From: Thermoleophilia bacterium
Lineage (GTDB): Bacteria; Actinomycetota; Thermoleophilia; Miltoncostaeales; Miltoncostaeaceae
Direction of reading: 5' to 3'
Length of the DNA: 10,421 nucleotides
NCBI GenBank assembly: GCA_016463385.1
Contig: JAEMRL010000049.1
Location: 1-10,421, forward strand
The notes beneath the pieces were generated by a model. That model was not told the origin of the DNA, did not search any database, and saw only the letters and a program-made list of their open reading frames with translations. The stretch's first letter is position 1. Each line of letters starts with the position of its first letter. Below are positions 1 to 6,920 of the stretch, one piece after another. The translations under genes were made by a program, and so were the position numbers.

Positions 1-2103
1 CGCGGAGGCCCTCGGCGGCGGCGCCTGCGGCCGCACGCCGAGCGGATGGCCGAGGCCGCCGCCGCCGCCGAGGGCCTCCGCGCGCGCGAGCGCTCGGCTC
101 GCGGCGCCGCCGACGATCTTCCCGACGACGCGGCGGCCGCGGCGCTGCTCGCGCGGATCGACGCCGCGCGAGGGGAGATCGCCGGCGCCGAGGCCCTCTG
201 CGCGACCCGCCGGAGGGAGCTCGCCGACGCCACGGCGGCGCGAGAGGCGCTGCGCGCGCGCCACGGCGGGGGCGCGGCCGATCTGGCCGGGCTGCGGGAG
301 CGGGCCGAGCGGGCCAGGCTGCTGGTCGATGGGCTGCCCGGGCGGGCCGAAGCGCTCGGCGCGCGGCGGGAGGCGCTGCGGGGCATGCAGGCCGAGCGCG
401 AGCGCGCGGCATCGGCGCTGGAGGCCGCCGTCGCCGACGACGCCCGGCTCGAGGAGCGCCGCCGGCTCGCGGCCGCGTGGCGGACGGGCCGCGACGCGCG
501 GGCACGGGCAGTCGCGGCCCACACCGCGGCGGCCGCGGAGCGCGAGGTCGCCGCCGAGCGCGACGCCACAGCCGGGCGTGCGCTCGATGAGGCGGTCGCC
601 CGGCTGGACCGGGCCCGGCTGCACGACCTCGCGGCGACGGTGCGCGCAGGGCTCGCGACGGGCGACCCGTGCCCGGTGTGCGGCGCCGACTTCCACGGCC
701 ACGCCGAGGAGGCGGGCACGCTCCGCGAGGCGGAGGAGGCGCTGGCCTCGGCACGGCGTGAGCGTGAGGCCACCGCCTCGGCGCTGGCCGTCGCCGCCGA
801 ACGGGAGCGGGCGGCGGAGGCGGACATCGAGGCGGGTTCCCGGGCGGCCCGACAGGCCGCGGCCGCGCTGGCGGAGGCGGGCATCCCCGAGGCGGACGCC
901 GACGGCGACGACGCGGACGACACCACCCGTGCCGGCGCCCGCGCGGCCGCGATCGCGGAGTCGCGGCGCGGCCTCGGCGCGCTCGACGCCGCGCTGGCGA
1001 GTGAGGCGGCCCGCATCGAGGCCGACGAGGCGCAGCTCGGCCGAGACCGCGAGGAGGTCGAGAGCGTCCGCACGAGCCTCGGGGCCTGGGCCGCGCACGA
1101 ATCGCCGGCCACGGCGCTCGGCGCCGCCATCGAGGAGGCACACGCCGCCGAGCGCGCCGCCGACGCGGCGGCGCGGGCAGACGCGGCGGCCGCCGAGGCG
1201 CGCTCGCGCGCGGAGACGGCCCTGGCGGAGCTGGAGCGGGGACCCGTCGCCGCGTTGCGCAGCGCCGCGTCGCGCGCCGCGTCGCGCGGGCGGCTGGATC
1301 CACCCGACGACGACGCCGGGGCGGAGGAGCTCGTCGTCGCCGCGCGACGCCTGCGCGCCACGGCGCTCGAGGCCGCCGCCGTGCACGCCCGGCGCGCCGG
1401 GGAGGCCGACGCCCGCGTCGCGGCGATCCGCGACCGGATCGGCGACGAGGGCGCCGCGCTCGGGATCAGCGACCCCGAGCAGGTCGGTGCGGCGGTGCGG
1501 CGTATGGCCGACGCCCGCACCGCGGCACGGGCCGCGCTGGCGGAGCTGGACGCCGCTGCGGCGTCGGCCCGGGCGCTCGCCGGGGAGGCCGCCGAGGCCG
1601 CCTCCCGCGCCCAGCTGCACCGGCAGGTCGCGCTCGACCTGCGGGCCAACCAGTTCCCGCGCTTCCTGCTGGCCCGCTACCGGGAGCGGCTCGCGCGCGC
1701 CGCGTCGGAGCACCTGGTGGAGCTGAGCGACGGCATGTACCGCTTCGCGGCCGCGGAGCCCGACCCGATGGCGGTGATCGACCGGCGCCGGGGCGAGCGC
1801 CTGCGCGCGGCCTCGACGCTGTCGGGAGGCGAGCGCTTCCTGGCGAGCCTGGCACTGGCGCTCGGCCTCGGGGACGTCGCGGCCGAGTCGAGCGGACGGC
1901 TCGACTGCCTCTTCCTCGACGAGGGTTTCTCGACCCTCGACGCCGACTCCCTCGAGCAGGCGCTGGCCGGCGTGGAGCGACTGCAGGGCGACGGGCGCCT
2001 GATCGGCGTCATCACCCATCTGCCCGGCGTCGCCGAGCGGTTGGGCGCGACCCTCCACGTCACGAAGGATTCCGCGGGCGTGAGTAGTATCTCCGGCCTA
2101 TGA
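1..2103 (+). CDS. sbcC: SbcC/Rad50-type DNA repair ATPase subunit, C-terminal part (5' end outside window)
   Basis: SbcC is the SMC-like ATPase of the SbcCD (Mre11-Rad50) complex, which processes DNA ends and hairpins on the nucleoid. The frame is open from base 1, so the ATG at 46 is probably internal; about 700 codons are visible. Fragment residues 1-220 are Ala/Glu/Arg-rich coiled coil. A Cys-Pro-Val-Cys zinc hook lies at 670-681, followed by a second long coiled coil to about residue 560. The C-terminal ATPase lobe has the signature motif LSGGE at 1819-1833, Walker B LFLDEG with its Glu at 1921-1923, the D-loop STLD, and an H-loop ITH with His at 2017-2019. The C-terminal order and wording match E. 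coli SbcC. The N-terminal Walker A lobe, and presumably sbcD, lie upstream of the window. The stop overlaps the next gene by ATGA. The only oddity is a short acidic Asp-rich patch in the second coil (around 890-930). Confidence 0.93.
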   Translation, partial: RGGPRRRRLRPHAERMAEAAAAAEGLRARERSARGAADDLPDDAAAAALLARIDAARGEIAGAEALCATRRRELADATAAREALRARHGGGAADLAGLRERAERARLLVDGLPGRAEALGARREALRGMQAERERAASALEAAVADDARLEERRRLAAAWRTGRDARARAVAAHTAAAAEREVAAERDATAGRALDEAVARLDRARLHDLAATVRAGLATGDPCPVCGADFHGHAEEAGTLREAEEALASARREREATASALAVAAERERAAEADIEAGSRAARQAAAALAEAGIPEADADGDDADDTTRAGARAAAIAESRRGLGALDAALASEAARIEADEAQLGRDREEVESVRTSLGAWAAHESPATALGAAIEEAHAAERAADAAARADAAAAEARSRAETALAELERGPVAALRSAASRAASRGRLDPPDDDAGAEELVVAARRLRATALEAAAVHARRAGEADARVAAIRDRIGDEGAALGISDPEQVGAAVRRMADARTAARAALAELDAAAASARALAGEAAEAASRAQLHRQVALDLRANQFPRFLLARYRERLARAASEHLVELSDGMYRFAAAEPDPMAVIDRRRGERLRAASTLSGGERFLASLALALGLGDVAAESSGRLDCLFLDEGFSTLDADSLEQALAGVERLQGDGRLIGVITHLPGVAERLGATLHVTKDSAGVSSISGL

Positions 2104-2504
2104 GCTCAGGCACACAGCGCGGCGCCCAGTGGGCCCTCCTCGTGACGGCGGGCCTCGTCATCGTCGGGGTCTTCCTCCAGGTGTACTTCATCGCGTCGTA
2201 CGTCTTCGGCGCCGGTGAGGACGCGCTCGACGCGCACACCGGCCTCGGTGGCATCGTCCACCTCCTCGAGGTGCTCGCGTTCATCGCCGCGCTCGTCGCG
2301 TACTGGAAGCTCTGGGCCAAGGTGGCGCCCGCCTTCGCGCTCGCTGTGATCGGCACCCTCCAGCTCGGCTTCGCCGACGCCGACGAGTGGGTCGCCGGGT
2401 TCCACGGCCTGCTCGCCCTGGTCGTGCTGATCCTCGCCCACGCCGTGGTCCAGCGGACCGTCCGCGACCTCGGCCTCGGCAGGCACGGAGCCACCCCGAA
2501 CTAG
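2100..2504 (+). CDS. small four-helix membrane protein, function unknown (DUF6220-like?)
   Basis: A 134-residue integral membrane protein with four predicted hydrophobic helices at about residues 11-33, 50-68, 74-91 and 101-118, and a short Arg-rich cytoplasmic-type tail. Histidines sit at 46 and 54 (start of helix 2) and at 102 and 114 (helix 4). Such His placement could bind a metal or haem, but that is inference. The overall look (short four-TM protein with a His-Thr-Gly-Leu-Gly turn before helix 2) recalls small actinobacterial DUF6220-type proteins; this is from memory and unverified. The start is the ATG that overlaps the sbcC TGA (ATGA), with no Shine-Dalgarno sequence in front, so translation is probably coupled to sbcC. 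Its TAG stop shares the tetranucleotide CTAG with the stop of the convergent GGDEF-EAL gene. No enzymatic motif was seen. Confidence 0.82.
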   Translation: MSSGTQRGAQWALLVTAGLVIVGVFLQVYFIASYVFGAGEDALDAHTGLGGIVHLLEVLAFIAALVAYWKLWAKVAPAFALAVIGTLQLGFADADEWVAGFHGLLALVVLILAHAVVQRTVRDLGLGRHGATPN

Positions 2505-4876
2505 TTCCCGGCGCCGCCCTCGTCGGTGGCCGCCGCGACCTCCGCGACCGCCCGGTCCCGCCCGCCGGCGGGCAGACCGTCGCGCAGGAGCTCGGAGATG
2601 GCGGCGGGATCGAGCGGGCGTGACAGGTGGAAGCCCTGCACCAGGTCGCAGCCGAGGCGCTCGAGCGACTTGATCTGGGCGCTGCCCTCGACGCCCTCTG
2701 CGACGGTGCGCAGGTCGAGGCGCTGCGCGAGGGCGATGATCGCCTCGGCGAGCGCGCCCTCGCCCGAGTCGCCGCCGAGCCCGTCGATGAACTCCTTGTC
2801 CACCTTCAGGGAGTCGACCGGCAGCCGCCGGAGGTAGCTGAGCGACGAGTAGCCGGTGCCGAAGTCGTCGATGGCGAGGCCGACCCCGAGGGCCTTGAGA
2901 GCGTTCAGCCGCTCGATCGTCGCCTCGAGCTCGTCGATCAGGACGCTCTCGGTGAGCTCGAGGATCAGCCGCCCCGGGGCGAGGCCCGAGGAGTCGAGTG
3001 CCTCGCGCACCTCGTCCACGAACTCGGGGCGGCGGAGCTGGTGCTCGGAGACGTTCACGCTCATCGTGAGCGGGCGGCCGGGGTGCGCGTCCTGCCAGGT
3101 GCGCGCCTGGCGGCACGCCCGCTCGAGCACGCGGTGGCCGAGGGCGACGATCAGGCCGGTCTGCTCGGCGAGCGGGATGAACTCGTCCGGCCCGATCGGC
3201 CCGCGCTCCGGGTGCGTCCACCGCACGAGGGCCTCGAGTCCCACGATCTCGCCGCTCGCGACGGCGATGATCGGCTGGAACACCAGGCCGAGCGCGTCGT
3301 CGTCGATCGCGGCCCGCAGGTCGCGGATGAGGGCCAGGCGCTCCAGCAGGGCGGCGTGCATCCCGGGCTCGAAGAGGGCCTGGCAGTTCTTGCCCGCGCC
3401 CTTGGCGATGTACATCGCGACGTCGGCGCTCTGCAGCAGGGCGTCGCAGTCCTGACCGGGGCTCCCCATCGCGACGCCGACGCTGGCTCCCGTGCCGGGG
3501 GCGCCCCGCTCAGGATCGAGCGACGCGCGGAGCACCCGGAGCACCCGGTCGGCCAGCTCCTGGGCACCCTCGGCGGTGATCGGCGCGTCGACGAGGATCG
3601 CGAACTCGTCGCCTCCGAGGCGCGCGACGGTGTCGATCGGCCGCACGCACTCCTGGAGGCGCGCGGCCACGTCGCGCAGCAGCCCGTCGCCGGCGGCGTG
3701 GCCGAGGGTGTCGTTGACGGTCTTGAAATCGTCGAGATCGACGAACAACACGGCGACGTCACCGCGGCCGGGGCGCCGCGAGAGCGCGTGTGCCACGCGG
3801 TCGTGGAAGAGCGACCGGTTCGCGAGACCCGTGAGGCCGTCGTGCAGCGCCTGGTGCACGAGCTCCTGCTGCAGCCGGGCCCGCTCGCTGACGTCGCGGG
3901 TGTTGAGGACGAACGCCTCGACCCCGGGCTCGTCGCGCAGGTCGGTGATGATCGTCTCGGTGGGACGCCAGCCGCCCTCGCCGTCGCGGAAGCGGCACTC
4001 GAGCACCTGCTCGGGGTGGGCGGCGCCGGCCGGTGCCTGCGAGAGGTGGGCCGCCAGCCGCGGTCCGTCGTCGGGGTGCAGCAGCTCCGCCACCGGGCGC
4101 CCGGCCGACGACTCCGCGTCGATCCCCAGGATGCGATCGGCCGAGGGGCTCTGGTAGACGATGCGTCCGGACGCGTCGACCAGCGTGACGATGTCGGAGG
4201 CCCGCTGCACGAGCGCGCGGAAGCGCGACTCGCTCGCCCGGAGCACGGCCTCCTCGGCGGTCGCGACGTCGCGGAGCGTCCGCGTCAGCATGAAGCGGCG
4301 CAGCAGGACGGCGGATATCAGGAGGGCCAGCGCGAGCACCAGCACCACCCCGGACCGCGCCAGCACGACCGCGGACGTGGCGCTGTCGCCGGCGTCCGTC
4401 GCGGTCGCCTCGAGACTCTCCTCGAGCGCCGTGAAGGCGGGATCGACACGCGCGTCGTCCCAGTCGGCGGCCTGGTCGAACAGCTCGAGGTCGAGCAGGG
4501 CCAGCTCACGGTCGACGTAGGCCGAGAAGGTCGTCAGGTCCTCCCGGACCTCGCTGACCGCGGCCTCGCCGCGCAAGGAGGACATGCGCGCGAGCACCGA
4601 CTCCTCCCGCTCCTTGAGGACGTCCAGGAAATCGTCGCCCTCGGGCGAGGTGCCCCGCTCCGCGATGGCCTGCCATTCGTGCGTGGCGTGCCGGTTGGCG
4701 AGCGATCCGAGCTCGACGCTCGCCACCTGGAAGCGGCGGGCCGAGTCGGCGCGGTCCTGCAGCACGACGATCGCGGCGCCCGCGCCGAGCACGACGAGCA
4801 GGGCCACGCACAGCAGCGCGATGCCGCCGCCCGCGCGTTCTGCTGCGCGTCCTCGTCCCCTCGTCGCGATCGCCAC
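2501..4876 (-). CDS. membrane-bound PAS-GGDEF-EAL sensor protein (c-di-GMP cyclase/phosphodiesterase)
   Basis: A 791-residue protein predicted to make and/or break the second messenger c-di-GMP at the membrane. TM1 is at about residues 18-40. A helical extracytoplasmic sensor region spans 41-168, TM2 is at about 169-194, and a PAS domain is at about 214-330. The GGDEF domain (about 341-500) has the metal Asp 380, the GGDEF signature at 421-425 and an inhibitory I-site Arg-Pro-Ile-Asp at 412-415, with the canonical five-residue spacing. The EAL domain (about 512-765) has Glu-Ala-Leu at 548-550, Asn608, Glu640, the DDFGTGYSS loop from 670, Lys691, Glu727 and Gln747, so both catalytic domains look complete. 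The start is a GTG with a GGGAG box only 2 nt upstream, a short spacing. The gene stands alone on the minus strand 103 bp after the MBL hydrolase gene and may be at the end of that transcript or have its own promoter. Confidence 0.95.
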   Translation of the reverse strand: MAIATRGRGRAAERAGGGIALLCVALLVVLGAGAAIVVLQDRADSARRFQVASVELGSLANRHATHEWQAIAERGTSPEGDDFLDVLKEREESVLARMSSLRGEAAVSEVREDLTTFSAYVDRELALLDLELFDQAADWDDARVDPAFTALEESLEATATDAGDSATSAVVLARSGVVLVLALALLISAVLLRRFMLTRTLRDVATAEEAVLRASESRFRALVQRASDIVTLVDASGRIVYQSPSADRILGIDAESSAGRPVAELLHPDDGPRLAAHLSQAPAGAAHPEQVLECRFRDGEGGWRPTETIITDLRDEPGVEAFVLNTRDVSERARLQQELVHQALHDGLTGLANRSLFHDRVAHALSRRPGRGDVAVLFVDLDDFKTVNDTLGHAAGDGLLRDVAARLQECVRPIDTVARLGGDEFAILVDAPITAEGAQELADRVLRVLRASLDPERGAPGTGASVGVAMGSPGQDCDALLQSADVAMYIAKGAGKNCQALFEPGMHAALLERLALIRDLRAAIDDDALGLVFQPIIAVASGEIVGLEALVRWTHPERGPIGPDEFIPLAEQTGLIVALGHRVLERACRQARTWQDAHPGRPLTMSVNVSEHQLRRPEFVDEVREALDSSGLAPGRLILELTESVLIDELEATIERLNALKALGVGLAIDDFGTGYSSLSYLRRLPVDSLKVDKEFIDGLGGDSGEGALAEAIIALAQRLDLRTVAEGVEGSAQIKSLERLGCDLVQGFHLSRPLDPAAISELLRDGLPAGGRDRAVAEVAAATDEGGAGN

Positions 4877-4878
4877 GT

Positions 4879-4883
4879 CTCCC
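4879..4883 (-). promoter_or_regulatory. ribosome binding site of the PAS-GGDEF-EAL gene
   Basis: On the minus strand this reads GGGAG and lies 2 nt before the GTG start at 4876. The spacing is shorter than the usual 5-9 nt. It is the only purine-rich box near this start, and the frame offers no better supported start upstream. Confidence 0.45.
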
Positions 4884-4891
4884 GTCGTCGA

Positions 4892-4906
4892 GCCGCCGTG
4901 GGCGGC
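4892..4906 (-). repeat. perfect GC hairpin in the leader of the GGDEF-EAL gene
   Basis: GCCGCC, a 3-nt spacer and GGCGGC form a perfect 6-bp stem. It sits 8 nt upstream of the GGGAG box and 15 nt upstream of the GTG start. Flanking GTCGT (4884-4888) and ACGAC (4913-4917) could extend it past an asymmetric internal loop. There is no U-run, so it is not a standard intrinsic terminator. It could influence translation, or be a chance GC-rich repeat. Confidence 0.4.
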
Positions 4907-4956
4907 ATCGGCACGACAGGCCCCGCGCGCGAGGATCCGGGCACGCCCTCGCGGAA

Positions 4957-4969
4957 CCGGGACTCCCGG
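4957..4969 (-). terminator. weak hairpin just after the MBL hydrolase gene
   Basis: CCGGG, spacer ACT, CCCGG forms a perfect 5-bp stem 11 nt after the stop codon of the MBL-fold gene. No poly-U tract follows on the minus strand, so termination efficiency is doubtful. The 103-bp gap (4877-4979) otherwise holds only the leader hairpin of the next gene; no convincing -35/-10 pair was seen. Confidence 0.25.
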
Positions 4970-4979
4970 GCGACCCCTC

Positions 4980-5729
4980 CTAGGTGGCCCGCGTGATGCG
5001 CGATCCGAAGTAGATGCCCTCGGTGCCGTCCGGGAAGCGCACGAGGCCCTTGGTGCCCCCGTCGTAGTCGGGTGCCATCACCAGCAGCCGTCCCTCGCCC
5101 ATGTCCCTCACGGTGACCGTCTCGTCGCCCTCCGGATCCAGCCCGCGCCAGAGGCGGATGAACCGGTTGCCGTCCCATTCGTCGCCGATGGTGGTGGCCT
5201 CGCGGTGACCGGGGTGCACGCGGGTGTGGTGCGGCAGCGACATCAGCACCTCCAGCGCGCTGTGCTTGAGCTGCGCGAAGTCGCCTCCCGGCCGGGCGTG
5301 CCCGCCCAACGTCCGGTGGAACAGGACGTCGGCGGTGAAGCAGTCGTCACCGACCAGGTAGGCGAAGTGGCCCTGGCAGTGCCCGGGGGTGTCGATGGCG
5401 CGGAACTCCAGCGAGCCCGAGCGCACCACGTCCCCGTCGGCCAGGACGATGTCGAGCGAACCCTCGCCGAGGACGTCGGCGGTCCCCTGGTGCCCCACGA
5501 ACGGGACGCCCGGGAAGCGCTCCCGGTACCGGTCGTTGGAGAGGACGTGGTCCTCGTGGTGGTGGGTCAGGAGGATGTGGGTGATGGTGATGCCCTCGCG
5601 CGCGACGCGCTCCAGGAGCGGCTCGACCACCCCGTTGCCGTCGATGAGCACGCCCGACCCGCCGGGGCCCTCGGCCACCAGGTAGGCGTTGGCGAGGTAC
5701 TTCTCGTCTTCCACGCGGTCGATGATCAT
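4980..5729 (-). CDS. MBL-fold metallo-hydrolase, glyoxalase II-like
   Basis: A 249-residue metallo-beta-lactamase-fold protein with no signal peptide, so cytoplasmic. It has the dinuclear metal motif T-H-x-H-x-D-H (His56, His58, Asp60, His61), the third ligand His117 in TPGH, bridging Asp134 and a distal His175 in a Pro-Gly-His context. This full set is typical of glyoxalase II and related thioesterases. The start ATG overlaps the TGA of the upstream alcohol dehydrogenase (ATGA at 5726-5729) and has no Shine-Dalgarno sequence, so the two are translationally coupled. By context the likely substrate is the thiol ester made by that dehydrogenase, for example S-formyl-thiol, which would make it a functional stand-in for S-formylglutathione hydrolase; this is inference. 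After the last ligand there is a C-terminal extension of roughly 60 residues, Gly/Asp-rich and probably beta-stranded, longer than a minimal glyoxalase II-like core. Other MBL hydrolase or lactonase roles cannot be excluded. Confidence 0.9.
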   Translation of the reverse strand: MIIDRVEDEKYLANAYLVAEGPGGSGVLIDGNGVVEPLLERVAREGITITHILLTHHHEDHVLSNDRYRERFPGVPFVGHQGTADVLGEGSLDIVLADGDVVRSGSLEFRAIDTPGHCQGHFAYLVGDDCFTADVLFHRTLGGHARPGGDFAQLKHSALEVLMSLPHHTRVHPGHREATTIGDEWDGNRFIRLWRGLDPEGDETVTVRDMGEGRLLVMAPDYDGGTKGLVRFPDGTEGIYFGSRITRAT

Positions 5730-6832
5730 GAGAACTGGATCACGCTCCTGATTCCGTCCTGGGCCTCCATGAGCTCGAAGCCCCGATTGACCTCATCGAG
5801 CCTCAGGCGGTGCGACACGAGCGCCATCGCGTCGAAGTCCCCGGCCAGCCAGCGATCGACCAGCCCGGGCAGCTGGGTGCGGCCCTTCACGCCGCCGAAG
5901 GACGTGCCGGTCACGCGGCGCCCGGTGATGAGGAGGCGGGGGAGCACCTCCAGCATGTCGCCACGCCCCGCGACGCCGCACATGGTCGCCAGGCCCCACG
6001 CCTCGCGCGCGGCCTCGACGGCCTGCGCCATCACCCTCACGTTGCCGGTGGCCTCGAACGTGTAGTCGGCGCCGTAGCCGCCCGTCTCGTCGCGTATCCA
6101 CTGCACCGTGTCGGCGTCGGCCACACGGGTGTCGGTGGCCCCGTGACGGCGGGCCTCCGCGAGACGCTCCTCCGAGAGGTCGAGGGCGATGATGCGCTCC
6201 GCGCCGGCCAGCTTGGCGCCGATGATCGCGCCGAGCCCCACCAGCCCGCACCCGAACACGGCCGTCGTCGCGCCCGGCTCGACCCGGGCGGTGTAGAGGG
6301 CGGCGCCGATGCCCGTGGCGAGCCCGCACGCGAAGGGCGCGCACCCGTCCAGGGGCGCCTCGGGGCTCACCACCGCGAGCGCGATCTGCGGCATCACGGT
6401 GTACTCGGCGAACGTCGAGCAGCCCATGAAGTGCCGGAGCGGCTCGCCACCGCGGAAGAGGCGGGTCGTGCCGTCGGGCAGGTACCCGCGGTTCTGCTCG
6501 TCGCGGATCGCGATGCAGCGGTTGGTACGCGAGCTGCGGCAGTGGACGCACTCGCCGCACTCGGGTGCGAACAGCGTCACGACGTGGTCGCCGGGGCGCA
6601 CCATCGTGACCCCATCGCCCACGGTCTCGACCACGCCGGCGCCCTCGTGGCCGAGCACGCACGGGGCGTAGCCGGTGGGGTCCACCCCGCTCGCCGTATA
6701 GGCGTCGGTGTGGCAGACCCCGCACGACGCCAGGCGCACCAGCACCTCGCCCGGACCCGGCTCCACCAGGTCCACCTCGTCGATGACGAGCGGCGCACCG
6801 AACTCCTCCAGCACGGCGGCACGGATTCTCAT
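5726..6832 (-). CDS. zinc-dependent class III-like alcohol dehydrogenase (S-hydroxymethyl-thiol/formaldehyde dehydrogenase type)
   Basis: A 368-residue medium-chain dehydrogenase/reductase, the usual length of class III enzymes. Catalytic zinc ligands are Cys40, His62 (with Glu63) and Cys169. The structural zinc is held by Cys92, Cys95, Cys98 and Cys106. The NAD site is GCGLVG from residue 194, followed by Asp218, which favours NAD over NADP. Class III-like stretches include DGTTR (120-124), MGCSTFAEYTV (136-146) and SFGGVKGR (311-318), which read like E. coli FrmA/human ADH5 rather than what I recall of mycobacterial MscR. The expected reaction is oxidation of a spontaneously formed S-hydroxymethyl-thiol adduct to the S-formyl thiol; which thiol (glutathione, mycothiol or other) is not decided by the sequence. 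The ATG start has GAGGGAG 10 nt upstream. It is the first gene of an operon with the MBL hydrolase, overlapping it by 4 nt. A broader-range alcohol dehydrogenase role is the main alternative. Confidence 0.92.
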   Translation of the reverse strand: MRIRAAVLEEFGAPLVIDEVDLVEPGPGEVLVRLASCGVCHTDAYTASGVDPTGYAPCVLGHEGAGVVETVGDGVTMVRPGDHVVTLFAPECGECVHCRSSRTNRCIAIRDEQNRGYLPDGTTRLFRGGEPLRHFMGCSTFAEYTVMPQIALAVVSPEAPLDGCAPFACGLATGIGAALYTARVEPGATTAVFGCGLVGLGAIIGAKLAGAERIIALDLSEERLAEARRHGATDTRVADADTVQWIRDETGGYGADYTFEATGNVRVMAQAVEAAREAWGLATMCGVAGRGDMLEVLPRLLITGRRVTGTSFGGVKGRTQLPGLVDRWLAGDFDAMALVSHRLRLDEVNRGFELMEAQDGIRSVIQFS

Positions 6833-6842
6833 CGCGCAAGGG

Positions 6843-6849
6843 CTCCCTC
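6843..6849 (-). promoter_or_regulatory. ribosome binding site of the alcohol dehydrogenase gene
   Basis: The minus strand reads GAGGGAG, 10 nt upstream of the ATG at 6832. It is the best Shine-Dalgarno match in the window and supports this start. Confidence 0.6.
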
Positions 6850-6853
6850 GGTC

Positions 6854-6888
6854 GGATCGGACGTTCTCGCCACGATCCTATGGATCGG
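6854..6888 (-). promoter_or_regulatory. candidate promoter/operator of the ADH-MBL operon
   Basis: The minus-strand TAGGAT (6875-6880) fits an actinobacterial -10 box and would give a leader of roughly 35 nt before the ADH ATG. It is embedded in a perfect 6-bp inverted repeat, CGATCC (6873-6878), TAT, GGATCG (6882-6887). A further GGATCGG copy lies at 6854-6860, directly repeating 6882-6888. No good -35 box is visible. Three half-sites around a -10 would suit a repressor, but this is pattern reading only. Confidence 0.35.
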
Positions 6889-6903
6889 CCCGGCGGCCGG
6901 GTC
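6887..6903 (-). terminator. possible weak terminator hairpin after the MFS gene
   Basis: CCCGG (6889-6893), CGG, CCGGG (6897-6901), extended by two outer pairs including one G-U, forms a stem 18 nt beyond the MFS stop codon. There is no U-tract. It also abuts the inverted repeat of the ADH promoter region. In a sequence this GC-rich such stems arise by chance. Confidence 0.25.
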
Positions 6904-6920
6904 CGGCGCGCTCTCGGAGC

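Noticed and set aside
46..48. ATG at 46 as the true sbcC start.
   Set aside because: The frame is open to base 1 and the protein is in mid coiled coil; the N-terminal Walker A lobe must lie upstream.
2627..4996. A 789-codon open frame on the plus strand opposite the GGDEF-EAL gene.
   Set aside because: It is an antisense shadow: the opposite strand has complete PAS, GGDEF and EAL domains, while this frame is His/Arg/Asp-rich without recognisable motifs. GC-rich third positions suppress stops.
5726..6832. Firm naming of the ADH as mycothiol-dependent MscR.
   Set aside because: The SFGGVKGR and DGTTR stretches read as glutathione-type class III; the thiol cofactor cannot be fixed from this window, so no symbol was given.
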